From positions 372,001-436,000 of the forward strand of contig NZ_JAAN01000014.1 of the NCBI RefSeq assembly GCF_000559025.1: DNA of 64,000 bases. The letters run 5' to 3'. The notes beneath the pieces are model-generated. The model did no database searches. It was not told where the DNA came from and saw nothing but the letters and a program-made list of their open reading frames with translations. Each line of letters starts with the position of its first letter. Position 1 is the stretch's first letter. Source of the stretch: Luteimonas huabeiensis HB2 (GTDB lineage Bacteria > Pseudomonadota > Gammaproteobacteria > Xanthomonadales > Xanthomonadaceae). Shown piece by piece: positions 1 to 8,653 of the stretch. A program made the translations under genes and the position numbers.

Positions 1-73
1 TGCGGGAGAAGGAACAATGTGGTCCCGCGTGCGGAAAAAGGGGCGGTTTCGACGCTGCAGGTCGAATGCCGAT
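1..73. repeat. 3' part of a dispersed palindromic repeat element (copy A)
   Basis: The window opens inside an element whose TGCGGGAGAAGGAACA arm and 20-nt tail GCTGCAGGTCGAATGCCGAT (54-73) recur elsewhere. The tail is identical at 49758-49777 and diverged at 44370-44389. It lies directly after the stop codon of the minus-strand SOD gene, and the 49.7-kb copy has the same placement relative to its neighbouring gene. The left part of this copy is outside the window. Confidence 0.7.
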
Positions 74-78
74 GCGGC

Positions 79-666
79 TTAGCGCATCCGCGAGGCGACG
101 TAGCGCCAGTTCACCAGCTGCCACCACGCCGCGAGGTACTTCTCGCGCTGGTCGCGGTAGTCGAGGTAGTAGGCGTGCTGCCACAGGCAGCAGGCGAGCA
201 GGGGGTGGTCGCGGCCGGTGATCGGCGTGACCGCGTTCGGGGTGGCGGCGATCGCCAGGCGCCCGTCCGGGCGCTGCAGCAGCCAGGCCCAGCCCGCGCC
301 GAAACCGCGCAGCGCCGCCTGCTCGAAGCGCTCGCGGAACGCGGCATAGCCGCCGAACGCCTCGTCCATGGCCTGGGCCAGCTTCGGCCCGGGCTCGCCG
401 CCGCCGCCGGCCGCCGCCGGCTGCAGGCAGCGCCAGTACAGGTCGGTGTTCCAGGCCTGGGCGGCGTGCTCGAACAGCGCGCCCTGGGCCCGGCGCACGA
501 TCTCCTCCAGGCTGGCGTCCTTCAGCGGGGTGCCGGCGATCAGCGTGTTGACCCGCTCGATGTCGGCCCGCTGGTGGTGCCCGTGATGCTGCTCGACCGT
601 ATCGCCGGACAGGTGCGGTTCCAGGGCGGTGCGGTCGTAGGGGAGTGCGGCGAGTTCGATGGGCAT
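79..666 (-). CDS. Fe/Mn superoxide dismutase family protein with altered metal ligands
   Basis: A 195-residue protein with the size and order of E. coli SodB: the N-terminal helical hairpin domain starting MPIELAALPYD, the AAQAWNTDLYW segment, GFGAGWAWL, and the C-terminal LWQHAYYLDY and WWQLVNW blocks. Aligned by eye to Fe-SOD, the first ligand His (E-Q-H) and the last (W-Q-H) are kept. The second ligand His of the usual W-N-H-T-F-Y-W is Thr (W-N-T-D-L-Y-W), the ligand Asp of D-V-W-E-H is Cys (C-L-W-Q-H), and the active-site Tyr34 position is Asp. The fold is clear, but normal dismutation is doubtful. It has no signal peptide and is probably cytoplasmic. It is divergent from grxD across a 128-nt gap. 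A second, canonical SOD is expected elsewhere in the genome. Confidence 0.85.
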   Translation of the reverse strand: MPIELAALPYDRTALEPHLSGDTVEQHHGHHQRADIERVNTLIAGTPLKDASLEEIVRRAQGALFEHAAQAWNTDLYWRCLQPAAAGGGGEPGPKLAQAMDEAFGGYAAFRERFEQAALRGFGAGWAWLLQRPDGRLAIAATPNAVTPITGRDHPLLACCLWQHAYYLDYRDQREKYLAAWWQLVNWRYVASRMR

Positions 667-707
667 GCCTGGGCGGGGCCGTCAAAGTGCGCGGGGGCGC
701 GAGCGCT

Positions 708-713
708 TACAAT
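708..713 (+). promoter_or_regulatory. Possible -10 element for the grxD operon
   Basis: TACAAT lies 82 nt upstream of grxD in the divergent sod-grxD gap. No good -35 hexamer sits at the right distance, so this is only a candidate. Confidence 0.3.
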
Positions 714-794
714 GGCGGATTCTAATCCCACGCCCGGCGGTCGGTCTTCGCGCATCCTTCGCGTCGCCGCCGCCGCGCGACGCAGGAGCTGATC

Positions 795-1121
795 ATGGCG
801 GTCATGCAGCGGATCCAGGCCGAGGTCGAGTCGCACCCCATCGTGCTCTTCATGAAGGGGACGCCCGAGTATCCGATGTGCGGCTTTTCCAGCCGCGCGG
901 TCGAGACCCTGCGCGCGGCGGGCCTCGATCCGGAGCAGCTGCACACCGTCAACGTGATGCAGGATCCGGAGGTGCGCGCCAACCTGCCGCGCTATTCCAA
1001 CTGGCCGACCTTCCCGCAGCTGTTCATCCACGGCGAGCTGATCGGCGGCTGCGACATCACCGTGGAGCTGCACGAATCCGGCGAACTGGCGCGCATGGTG
1101 GCGGAGGTGCAGCGGGCGTGA
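795..1121 (+). CDS. grxD: Monothiol glutaredoxin (Grx4/GrxD type)
   Basis: 108 residues, the full length of the single-domain CGFS glutaredoxin family. Visible landmarks are KGTPEYPMCGFSSRAV with the monothiol CGFS active site, the WPTFPQLFI block containing the cis-Pro, and GGCDI, which together form the glutathione site. Proteins of this type bind a [2Fe-2S] cluster with glutathione as a bridged dimer and deliver or sense iron-sulfur clusters in the cytoplasm. The gene is first of three; its TGA stop overlaps the GTG start of the SDR gene (GTGA), so translation is probably coupled. Confidence 0.95.
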   Translation: MAVMQRIQAEVESHPIVLFMKGTPEYPMCGFSSRAVETLRAAGLDPEQLHTVNVMQDPEVRANLPRYSNWPTFPQLFIHGELIGGCDITVELHESGELARMVAEVQRA

Positions 1122-1867
1122 GCGCGACCCTGCCGATGCCGCTGCCGGGCGCCCGCCCGTTGCTCGGCCGCGTGATCCTGGTCGCCGGCGCGTACGGCGG
1201 CCTGGGCCGCGCCGCCGCGCTGGCCTGCGCCGACGCGGGCGCGCGGGTGGTGCTGCTGGGGCGGAAGGTGCCGCGGCTGACCCGCGTGCACGACGCGATC
1301 GCCGCCGCCGGCGGCGAGGCGGCGATGTATCCGCTGGACCTGGAAGGCGCGAGCGCCGACGACTACACGGAGCTGGCCGCCCGCATCGGCGATGCCTACG
1401 GCCGCCTGGACGGCGTGCTGCACTGCGCCGCCGAATTCCGCGGGCTGACCCCGTTCGAGCACACCGATCCGGCCGTATTCGCGCGCGCGCTGCACGTCAA
1501 CCTGACCGCCCGCTGGTGGCTCACCCAGGCGTGCATGCCCTGGCTGCGGCGCGCCGAGGACAGCGCGGTGGTGTTCGTCCTCGACGACCCGGCCCGCAGC
1601 GCGCAGGCGTTCTGGGGCGGCTACGGCGTGTCGCAGGCCGGGCTGGAGGCGATGGTGTCGATGCTGGCCGCCGAACTCGCCGCCACCCCGGTGCGGGTGT
1701 GCGGCCTGCGGCCGGGGCCGATGCGCACGCCGTTGCGCGCCCAGGCCTACGTGGAAGGCGAGGACGGCCTGGCGGCCGATCCGGCCGACTACGCCCAGGC
1801 CTGCGTCGAGCTGCTGTCGGCCGACGGCGCCGCCTGGCGCGGCCGCATCCGGGAGCGCGCGGCGTGA
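1118..1867 (+). CDS. Short-chain dehydrogenase/reductase family protein (YciK-like), catalytic residues replaced
   Basis: 249 residues from the GTG overlapping the grxD stop. Rossmann signals are present: a glycine motif GAYGGLGR near residue 23, LLGRK, YPLDLEG and the LHCAAE strand. The overall order resembles E. coli YciK, including the C-terminal RPGPMRTPLRAQAY. The SDR catalytic YxxxK reads Y-G-V-S-Q (CAG instead of AAG/AAA), and the catalytic Ser region normally read as TSSS is V-L-D-D. The protein keeps a nucleotide-binding fold but lacks the usual Ser and Lys, so classical oxidoreductase activity is unlikely unless other residues substitute. The stop overlaps the GTG of the next gene (GTGA), placing it in the middle of a coupled three-gene operon. 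Confidence 0.85.
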   Translation: MSATLPMPLPGARPLLGRVILVAGAYGGLGRAAALACADAGARVVLLGRKVPRLTRVHDAIAAAGGEAAMYPLDLEGASADDYTELAARIGDAYGRLDGVLHCAAEFRGLTPFEHTDPAVFARALHVNLTARWWLTQACMPWLRRAEDSAVVFVLDDPARSAQAFWGGYGVSQAGLEAMVSMLAAELAATPVRVCGLRPGPMRTPLRAQAYVEGEDGLAADPADYAQACVELLSADGAAWRGRIRERAA

Positions 1868-2469
1868 CCATCGCCTCCGCGGCCCTGCTGCTGTTCCTGA
1901 TCCTGGACCCGCTCGGCAACGTGCCGGTGTTCCTGAGCATGCTGCGCCGGCTGCCGCCGCAGCGGCAGCGGATCGTGCTCGCGCGCGAGATGCTGATCGC
2001 GCTGGCGGTGCTGATGCTGTTCCTGTGGGGCGGCCGCTACGCCCTGGAACTGATGCACCTGCGGCAGGAATCGGTGGCCATCGCCGGCGGCATCATCCTG
2101 TTCCTGATCGGCATCCGGATGATCTTCCCCAGCCCGCAGGGGCTGATGGGGGAGATCCCGGACGGCGAACCCTTCATCGTGCCGATGGCGATCCCGCTGG
2201 TGGCCGGCCCGTCCGGCATGGCGGCGGTGATGCTGATGGGCAGCAACGAGCCGGACCGTCTCGGCGAATGGAGCCTGGCGCTGCTGATCGCCTGGGGCGC
2301 GACCGCGGCGATCCTGTTCTCCTCCACCTACCTCTACAAGCTGCTCGGCGCCCGCGCGCTGACCGCGCTGGAGCGGCTGATGGGCATGCTGCTGGTGGCG
2401 ATCTCCGTGCAGATGCTGCTCGACGGCATCGCCGGCTACCTCGCCCATGCCGGCGTGGCGGGGCCGTGA
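1864..2469 (+). CDS. MarC/YhgN family integral membrane protein
   Basis: 201 residues from a GTG overlapping the SDR stop. About six hydrophobic segments are visible, with the family landmarks DPLGNVPVFLS near the N-terminus, GGIILFLIGIRMIFP in the middle, EPFIVPMAIPLVAGP before the fourth or fifth helix, and ALERLMGMLLVAISVQM near the end. It is closest in pattern to E. coli YhgN. The family sits in the inner membrane and its transported substrate, if any, is unknown; the old link of MarC to antibiotic resistance is not supported. It is the last gene of the grxD operon. A GC-rich hairpin follows within 30 nt. Confidence 0.9.
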   Translation: MTIASAALLLFLILDPLGNVPVFLSMLRRLPPQRQRIVLAREMLIALAVLMLFLWGGRYALELMHLRQESVAIAGGIILFLIGIRMIFPSPQGLMGEIPDGEPFIVPMAIPLVAGPSGMAAVMLMGSNEPDRLGEWSLALLIAWGATAAILFSSTYLYKLLGARALTALERLMGMLLVAISVQMLLDGIAGYLAHAGVAGP

Positions 2470-2490
2470 TGCCGCTGTGACAAGGACTTA

Positions 2491-2514
2491 GCGGCCGTTC
2501 TTCGATTCGGCCGC
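2491..2514 (+). terminator. GC-rich hairpin after the grxD-SDR-marC operon
   Basis: GCGGCCG (2491-2497) can pair with CGGCCGC (2508-2514) around a 10-nt loop. It is followed by AAAA rather than a T run, so it would not be a classical intrinsic terminator on this strand. Confidence 0.35.
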
Positions 2515-2725
2515 AAAACCACGGCCAGTCAGTAGCTTGCGCGCCCTCCGCGCCCGTCATCGCGCTGTCATATCGCCCGCCTACCATGTTAATCTGTTGT
2601 TAACCGCAGCGGGGCGAGCCGCCGTGGCGAACAGGGGAATCCTCCACAACACCCGCATTCGTATGCCCGTCCGCGGGCTCTCGCGAACGGTCCCGTCTTT
2701 CCCAGCATCTCCGAGGCCCAACACC

Positions 2726-5700
2726 ATGACTCCCAAGCATCGCGTCCGCCTTTCCCGGTTGTCGCTCGGCCTGATCGCAGCCCTGGCCGCCGCGCCCGCG
2801 TTCGCGCAGAGCACCACGTCCTCCGGTCTCGCCGGTACTGTCATGAGCAACGACGGTCAGCCCGTCGCTGGTGCGGAAGTCACCATCGTCCACGTCGAGT
2901 CGGGCACCGTCAGCCGCGCTACCACCGACGCCAGCGGCCGCTACAACGCGCGTGGCCTGCGCGTGGGCGGTCCCTACACCGTCACCATCAACAAGGCCGG
3001 CGCCGGCACCTCGACCCGCGACGACATCTATCTGGCGCTGAACCAGACGGGCCAGGTCGACGTCCAACTCAGTGGCGACCTGACCACGCTGGGTACGGTG
3101 TACGCCACCGCGACCGCAGGTTCGGAGGTGTTCAGTTCCGCGAAGATGGGGGCGGGGACCAACCTCGGCCTCGAGCAGATCGAGGCGCTGCCGACCATCC
3201 AGCGCAACCTGCAGGACTTCGTTCGTCTCGACCCGCGCGTCGCCCAGACCGACAAGGGACGGCTGGAGATCAGCGCTGGCGGCCAGAACCCCCGCTACAA
3301 CGCCATCCGTATCGACGGCGTCAACACCAGCGACACCTTCGGCCTGGAAGCCAGCAACTTCCCGCTGCTGCGCCAGCCGGTTTCGATGGACGCCATCGAA
3401 GCGATCAACGTCGACCTGTCCAACTACGACACCACCATCACCGGCGCCACCGGCGCGGTGATCGACGCGGTGACCAAGTCGGGCACCAACAACTTCAGCG
3501 GCTCGGTGTACTACGTCTACCGCGACCAGGATTGGGTGCGCGACAACGAAGACGGTTCGCCGTTCTCCGGCTTTGAGGACGAGGAGACCTACGGCCTGAC
3601 CTTCGGCGGCCCGATCGTGAAGGACCGGCTGTTCTTCTTCGCCAACTACGAGAAGTTCACCCGCAACTCGCCGGCGGCCAGCTTCGGCCCGATCGGCTCC
3701 AGCGCCTCCAACATCGTCGGCATCACCCAGGACCAGATTGCCCAGGCGCAGCAGATCGCGCGCGATGTCTACGGCATCGACATCGGCTCGCTGCAGACGC
3801 CGGACGGCATCAAGACCGAACTCGAGGAGAAGGCGGTCAAGTTCGACTGGAACATCGGCGAGAACCACCGCCTGTCCTATCGCTACTCGGAAACCGAGCA
3901 GGTCGATCCGGTCCTGGCCGGCTCAGGCGAGAACTCGCTGAGTCTCAACAGCCGCTGGTACGAGATCCAGAAGGCCTTCGACAGCCACTCGGTTCAGCTC
4001 TTCAGCGACTGGTCGCCGAACTTCTCCACCGAGTTCAAGGGCTCGCGCCGCAACTACGACTCCCTCAGTGCGGTGTACTCGCGCTTGCCGCAGATTTCGA
4101 TCGGCTTCGGTCCCGAGGACAGCCCGGACGAGCCGTCATCGCCGTACCTGAATTTCGGTACCGACGAGTTCCGCCACGGCAATCAGATCGAGACCACCAC
4201 CGACACGTTGTTCGGCGCTGGTACCTGGTATGCCGGCGACCACACGGTCAAGTTCGGCTTCGACTGGGAGCGCAACGACGTCTACAACTTGTACGCCCAA
4301 AATATCTGGGGTTCGTACCGGTTCGCCAGTCTCGACCACTTCCGCAACGGCGAGTACTGGGAGTACAGGTTGAACGCGCCGGTGCCCGGCCGCGGTCTCG
4401 ACAGCGTGGCGATGAACTATGAACACAAGAACCTGGGCCTGTTCGTGCAGGACACCTGGGCGGTGAACTACAACCTGAGCCTGATGTTCGGTCTGCGCGT
4501 CGACATCCCGGATCTGGACGACGTGGCCGACCACAACCTGCTGGTGCAGGAGGTCTACGGCCTCGACAACCGCAACGTCCTTGATGCCAAGCTGTGGCAG
4601 CCGCGTTTCGGCTTCAACTACACCTTCGACAGCGACCGCCCGACCCAGCTGCGTGGCGGCGTGGGCCTGTTCCAGGGCGCGGCCGCCAACGTCTGGGTGG
4701 GCAACTCCTACCAGAACAGCGGCTTCGGCCTGATCGGCTACAACCAGCTGATGGAAAATGTGCCGGTCGACCAGCGCGATGCGATCTGGGCCTCGCTGCC
4801 GTTCGTGCCCGATCCGGACAACCCGACCACGCCGGCGCCGGCCGCGGGCTACCAGATGATGGTCAACCTGATGGAGGACGGCATCAAGCAGCCCTCCGTG
4901 TGGAAGGCCAACCTCGCCTTCGACCACGAGCTGCCGTGGTACGGCATCGTGGCCTCGGCCGAGGCGCTGTTCACCCGCGTCAAGGACGCTCTGCACTTCG
5001 AGCGTCTCGACCTGGGCGCGCCCACCGGCTACGGACCCGACGGACGTCCGCTCTACTGGAGCAACAACGCGACGGGTACCGGCCGGCGCGCCAACGGCAA
5101 CACGGGCGTGGCGGACATCGCGGACACGCTGCCGGGCTACGAGAACGTCACCGGCTGGCATAACGACGGTGTCATCCTGATGAAGAACACCGACAAGGGC
5201 AGCGGCCAGCAGTTCACCTTCAGCCTGAGCAAGCCGCTGATCGAAAACTGGGCCTGGTCGCTGGGCTACACCTACACCCGCGCCACCGAGGTGAGCCCGC
5301 TGACGTCCTCGCGCGCCATCTCCAACTGGAGCAACAAGGCGATCTTCGATCCCAACGAGGACGTGGCCGCGCGATCCAACTACGAGATCCGCGACCGCGT
5401 GATCGGCACGCTGACCTTCGAAAAGGCGTTCTTCGGCGACTACAACACCAACGTCACTCTGATCTACGAAGGCCGCAGCGGCCGTCCGCACAGCTGGCGG
5501 TTCCTCAACGACGCCAACGGCGACGGCTATACGAACGATCTGCTCTATATCCCCACCGGCCCCGGCGACGTGATCTTCACCGGCGGCGCCGCGATGGAGC
5601 AGGCGTTCTTCGACTGGCTGTCCGGCCAGCCGGATCTGCAGCGCTATGCCGGCGGTGCGGCGGAGCGCAACGGTAGCCGTTCGGGCTGGATCAACACGTT

Positions 5701-5980
5701 CGACCTGCGCATCAGCCAGGAGCTGCCCGGCTTCTTCGACGGACACAAGAGCGAGATCTGGTTGGACGTCATGAACGTTGGCAACCTGCTGAACAAGGAC
5801 TGGGGGCAGATCGTCGACCAATCGCCGTACAGCGACCTGCGCGCGGTGACCTTCGCCGGCGTCCAGGACGGCAAGTACGTCTACAACTTCGACCCCAACC
5901 GCGTCTGGTCGCCGGCCCTGTACGACGACAAGGGGCAGTCGCGCTGGGCCCTGCAGCTGGGCTTCCGCTACAAGTTCTGA
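2726..5980 (+). CDS. TonB-dependent outer-membrane receptor, Oar-like, with carboxypeptidase-regulatory-like domain
   Basis: 1084 residues from the ATG that begins a signal peptide (MTPKHRVRLSRLSLG to AAPAFAQ, cleavage after about residue 28); the open frame extends upstream but without signal-peptide character. Order: a CarboxypepD_reg-like beta-sandwich (residues about 33-115, GLAGTVMSNDGQPVAGAEV), a TonB-box-like stretch (LGTVYATATAG), a plug (GGQNPRYNAIRIDGVNTSD) and a long 22-strand-type barrel ending in an aromatic residue (LGFRYKF), as outer-membrane proteins do. This Oar-like architecture is abundant in Xanthomonadaceae and is thought to import large oligomeric nutrients; the substrate here cannot be read. 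It has no STN domain, so it is not expected to signal through FecR. The gene is monocistronic, with a strong terminator 24 nt after the stop. Confidence 0.93.
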   Translation: MTPKHRVRLSRLSLGLIAALAAAPAFAQSTTSSGLAGTVMSNDGQPVAGAEVTIVHVESGTVSRATTDASGRYNARGLRVGGPYTVTINKAGAGTSTRDDIYLALNQTGQVDVQLSGDLTTLGTVYATATAGSEVFSSAKMGAGTNLGLEQIEALPTIQRNLQDFVRLDPRVAQTDKGRLEISAGGQNPRYNAIRIDGVNTSDTFGLEASNFPLLRQPVSMDAIEAINVDLSNYDTTITGATGAVIDAVTKSGTNNFSGSVYYVYRDQDWVRDNEDGSPFSGFEDEETYGLTFGGPIVKDRLFFFANYEKFTRNSPAASFGPIGSSASNIVGITQDQIAQAQQIARDVYGIDIGSLQTPDGIKTELEEKAVKFDWNIGENHRLSYRYSETEQVDPVLAGSGENSLSLNSRWYEIQKAFDSHSVQLFSDWSPNFSTEFKGSRRNYDSLSAVYSRLPQISIGFGPEDSPDEPSSPYLNFGTDEFRHGNQIETTTDTLFGAGTWYAGDHTVKFGFDWERNDVYNLYAQNIWGSYRFASLDHFRNGEYWEYRLNAPVPGRGLDSVAMNYEHKNLGLFVQDTWAVNYNLSLMFGLRVDIPDLDDVADHNLLVQEVYGLDNRNVLDAKLWQPRFGFNYTFDSDRPTQLRGGVGLFQGAAANVWVGNSYQNSGFGLIGYNQLMENVPVDQRDAIWASLPFVPDPDNPTTPAPAAGYQMMVNLMEDGIKQPSVWKANLAFDHELPWYGIVASAEALFTRVKDALHFERLDLGAPTGYGPDGRPLYWSNNATGTGRRANGNTGVADIADTLPGYENVTGWHNDGVILMKNTDKGSGQQFTFSLSKPLIENWAWSLGYTYTRATEVSPLTSSRAISNWSNKAIFDPNEDVAARSNYEIRDRVIGTLTFEKAFFGDYNTNVTLIYEGRSGRPHSWRFLNDANGDGYTNDLLYIPTGPGDVIFTGGAAMEQAFFDWLSGQPDLQRYAGGAAERNGSRSGWINTFDLRISQELPGFFDGHKSEIWLDVMNVGNLLNKDWGQIVDQSPYSDLRAVTFAGVQDGKYVYNFDPNRVWSPALYDDKGQSRWALQLGFRYKF

Positions 5981-6003
5981 GCCCTGCAAGGGGCGCGCAA
6001 GAC

Positions 6004-6036
6004 GGAAACGGCCGGTCTCCCCGGCCGTTTCCTTTT
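6004..6036 (+). terminator. Intrinsic terminator of the TonB receptor gene
   Basis: A 12-bp perfect stem GGAAACGGCCGG / CCGGCCGTTTCC with a 5-nt loop is followed by TTTT. It starts 24 nt downstream of the receptor stop codon and isolates the receptor from ppnN. Confidence 0.93.
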
Positions 6037-6089
6037 GGGGCGGCGGCTGCGCTAAAGTGCGCGCGCCGACAAGAAGAAGACGAACGCAA

Positions 6090-7475
6090 ATGGGCCAAAC
6101 GCAGGTGGCATCGAGCACGATGCCGGTAGTGAACGCGCGCATCTACCCGCGCGGCGGGCTGGATGTGCTGTCCCGCGAAGAGGTGGCCCGGCTCAAGGAC
6201 GCCTCCAGCGGCGGCATGCACGATCTGCTCAGGCGCTGCGCGCTGGCGGTGCTGACCAGCGGCAGCGCGAGCGACGATCCGCGCGCCGCGCAGGAGCTGT
6301 ATCCGAGCTTCGACATCCAGGTGGCGCAGCAGGACCGCGGGGTCCGCATCGATCTGGTCAACGCGCCGGCGATGGCCTTCGTCGATGGCGAGATCATTCT
6401 CGGCATCGCCGAGCTGCTGTTCGCGGTGGTGCGCGATCTGGCCTACCGGGCGATCGAGTTCGACGCCTGCGAGGGCGGGGCGGAAGACTCCGAGGGCATC
6501 ACCAACGAGATCTTCGGCCTGCTGCGCAACGCGCGGCTGCTGCAACCCGCCGATCCCAACCTGGTGGTGTGCTGGGGCGGCCACTCCATCAACCGCGACG
6601 AGTACGACTACACCAAGCTGGTCGGCTACGAGCTGGGCCTGCGCGGTTTCGACATCTGCACCGGCTGCGGCCCGGGCGCGATGAAGGGACCGATGAAGGG
6701 CGCCAACGTGGCCCACGCCAAGCAGCGCCGCTACCGCTCGCGCTACATCGGCATCACCGAGCCTGGGATCATCGCGGCCGAGTCGCCCAACCCGATCGTC
6801 AACCACCTGGTGATCATGCCGGACATCGAGAAGCGCCTGGAGGCCTTCGTCCGGCTCGGCCACGGCATCATCGTGTTCCCCGGCGGCGTGGGCACGGCCG
6901 AGGAGATCCTCTATCTGCTCGGGCTGCTGATGCGCGAGGAGAACGCCGGGGTGCCGTTCCCGCTGATCCTGACCGGCCCCACGGCCTCGGCGCCGTACTT
7001 CGAGCAGATCGACCAGTTCCTGCGCCTGACCCTGGGCGAGGCGGCGACCTCGCGCTACGAGATCATCGTGGCCGATCCGGTGAAGGTGGCCCGGCGCATG
7101 GCCGAGGGCATCAAGCGCGTGCGCGAGCACCGCATCCAGCAGAAGGATTCGTTCTACTTCAACTGGTCGCTGACGATTCCCCTGGAATTCCAGCAGCCGT
7201 TCGTACCCACCCACGAGGCGATGGCGGCGCTGGACCTGCACCATGGCCGCAAGCCGCACGCGCTGGCCGCCGACCTGCGCCGGGCGTTCTCCGGCATCGT
7301 CGCCGGCAACGTCAAGGAAGACGGCATGCGCCGGGTGGAGGCGTTCGGGCCGTTCCAGATCCACGGCGATCCGGAGTTCATGCGCGCGCTGGACGCGCTG
7401 TTGCAGGCCTTCGTCGAGCAGCGGCGCATGAAGATCTCCGGCCAGTATCGGCCCTGCTACGAGGTGGTGGTCTAA
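6090..7475 (+). CDS. ppnN: Pyrimidine/purine nucleotide 5'-monophosphate nucleosidase (PpnN/YgdH)
   Basis: 461 residues, close to E. coli PpnN (454). The Rossmann-like LOG-type core is clear: VVCWGGHSIN, CTGCGPGAMKGPMKGA, IIAAESPNPIVN, MPDIEKRLEAFVRLGHGII and the PGGVGTAEE signature that cleaves the N-glycosidic bond. The C-terminal AFSGIVAGNVKEDGMRR block is the nearly invariant PpnN part associated with alarmone binding. It hydrolyses nucleoside monophosphates to base and ribose 5-phosphate in the cytoplasm; in E. coli (p)ppGpp regulates it. The start is the ATG at 6090 because a purine-rich AAGAAGAAGA lies about 9 nt upstream; an in-frame upstream start at 6057 and the ATG at 6120 are less likely. 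It stands alone between two unrelated units. Confidence 0.95.
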   Translation: MGQTQVASSTMPVVNARIYPRGGLDVLSREEVARLKDASSGGMHDLLRRCALAVLTSGSASDDPRAAQELYPSFDIQVAQQDRGVRIDLVNAPAMAFVDGEIILGIAELLFAVVRDLAYRAIEFDACEGGAEDSEGITNEIFGLLRNARLLQPADPNLVVCWGGHSINRDEYDYTKLVGYELGLRGFDICTGCGPGAMKGPMKGANVAHAKQRRYRSRYIGITEPGIIAAESPNPIVNHLVIMPDIEKRLEAFVRLGHGIIVFPGGVGTAEEILYLLGLLMREENAGVPFPLILTGPTASAPYFEQIDQFLRLTLGEAATSRYEIIVADPVKVARRMAEGIKRVREHRIQQKDSFYFNWSLTIPLEFQQPFVPTHEAMAALDLHHGRKPHALAADLRRAFSGIVAGNVKEDGMRRVEAFGPFQIHGDPEFMRALDALLQAFVEQRRMKISGQYRPCYEVVV

Positions 7476-7637
7476 CGGCGGGCCGTACCGCTCCCCTCGC
7501 GGCCCGGCCGGTAAGGGGCCGCGGCGGCCGCGCATCCATCCGGAGCGACCGCCCGTCCGCCGTCGATTGCGCGCGGCGCCGTCCACGCTAGGCTGGCCCG
7601 GGCGCTCCTGAGCGGAGCGGGGGAGATCGGAGCCGGG

Positions 7638-8174
7638 ATGGTGGGGAGCCGGGGATTCACGCTGGTAGAACTGATGGTCACGATCGCCGTGCTGGCGATC
7701 CTGGCCGCGATCGCGTTTCCGAATCTCGAAGCCACGATGCGATCCAACCGCGTCGCGACGACCGCCAACGAGCTGCTGTCCAGTATCTCGTTGGCTCGTT
7801 CGGAGGCGATGCGCAATCCGAACGGAGCGGCGCTGTGCGCCAGCCGCCATGGGACTGCCTGCGACGGGGACTGGTCCAACGGCTGGCTGGTGTGGATCGA
7901 TACCGATGGCGACGGCACCTTGGACGCCGGCGAGCGGATTGTCCGGTTTTCGCAGAGCAACCCAAAGCTGACCTTCGCCGCAACTTCCACGGCCGGCAAT
8001 GCGCAGTCCCGACTGATCCGATTCGATCAGCGAGGTCGTCTGCGCAGCGACGATGCCAGCGAAAGAACGATCACCTTCAGGCCTGTGCGCTGTGCCGCCA
8101 ATCAGCCTTATGCGCGCAAAGTCGTCCTCGGTTCATCGGGACGGCCGCGCATGACCAGGGAGAGTTGCCCATGA
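7638..8174 (+). CDS. fimT: Type IV pilus minor pseudopilin, FimT/FimU (GspH) type
   Basis: 178 residues. It has a class III (prepilin peptidase PilD) leader, R-G-F-T-L-V-E-L, cleaved after the Gly with Glu at mature +5, followed by a hydrophobic helix (MVTIAVLAILAAIAFP). The globular part carries WSNGWLVWIDTDGDGTLDAGE, the GspH/FimT hallmark, and paired cysteines. It would sit in the pilus tip or priming complex. It is first in a six-gene operon in which each of the first two junctions is an ATGA overlap. The assignment as FimT or FimU follows synteny with pilV-pilW-pilX-pilY1-pilE. Confidence 0.9.
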   Translation: MVGSRGFTLVELMVTIAVLAILAAIAFPNLEATMRSNRVATTANELLSSISLARSEAMRNPNGAALCASRHGTACDGDWSNGWLVWIDTDGDGTLDAGERIVRFSQSNPKLTFAATSTAGNAQSRLIRFDQRGRLRSDDASERTITFRPVRCAANQPYARKVVLGSSGRPRMTRESCP

Positions 8175-8653
8175 CTCGGGCAGGTCGTAATCGTTCCGTG
8201 AATCGGTGCAGAACCGGTGGTTTCAGCCTGATCGAGGTGCTGGTCGCTTTGGTGATTCTGGCGCTGGGCCTGCTCGGATTCGCCTTGCTGCAAGCGATGA
8301 ATCTCCGTTACACGCAGAGCGCGAACTATCGGACCCAAGCAACCACTCTTGCGGCCGATCTACTCGATCAGATGCGCTCGAATCGGCACGCCGCCGCATG
8401 GTACGCGGGCACCCATGGGGCCAGCTTCGATATAGGCGAAGTCAGCGCCAAGGCATGCGGACGTCCCCTGGGTGCGGTCACCATCGAGCAGAACGTCGCA
8501 CGATGGCAATGCCAGGTGTTCGCTGCTCTAGGGGATCAGGCGCGGGCGACGGTGACCTACAATAACCGAAACGTGGAGGTGACCCTGAGCTGGAGCGAGC
8601 GTATCCAGCTCGGTCCGTCCTCCACGAGCTTCACCGTAAGGACGACGCTATGA
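8171..8653 (+). CDS. pilV: Type IV pilus minor pilin PilV
   Basis: 160 residues from the ATG that overlaps the fimT stop (ATGA). The prepilin leader is G-G-F-S-L-I-E-V with a following helix LVALVILALGLLGFALLQ, typical of PilV/GspI-type pseudopilins. The globular part ends in beta strands (VTLSWSER), a common PilV ending. Minor pilins V, W and X with E assemble beneath the PilY1 tip and prime pilus extension. The stop overlaps the pilW start. Confidence 0.9.
   Translation: MTRAGRNRSVNRCRTGGFSLIEVLVALVILALGLLGFALLQAMNLRYTQSANYRTQATTLAADLLDQMRSNRHAAAWYAGTHGASFDIGEVSAKACGRPLGAVTIEQNVARWQCQVFAALGDQARATVTYNNRNVEVTLSWSERIQLGPSSTSFTVRTTL

Noticed and set aside
4136-6142. Long minus-strand open frame (about 668 codons) opposite the TonB receptor gene
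   Set aside because: It is rich in Val, Gly, Ala and Arg with no motif, start signal or fold. It mirrors the codon bias of the receptor gene on the other strand, which has full domain support.
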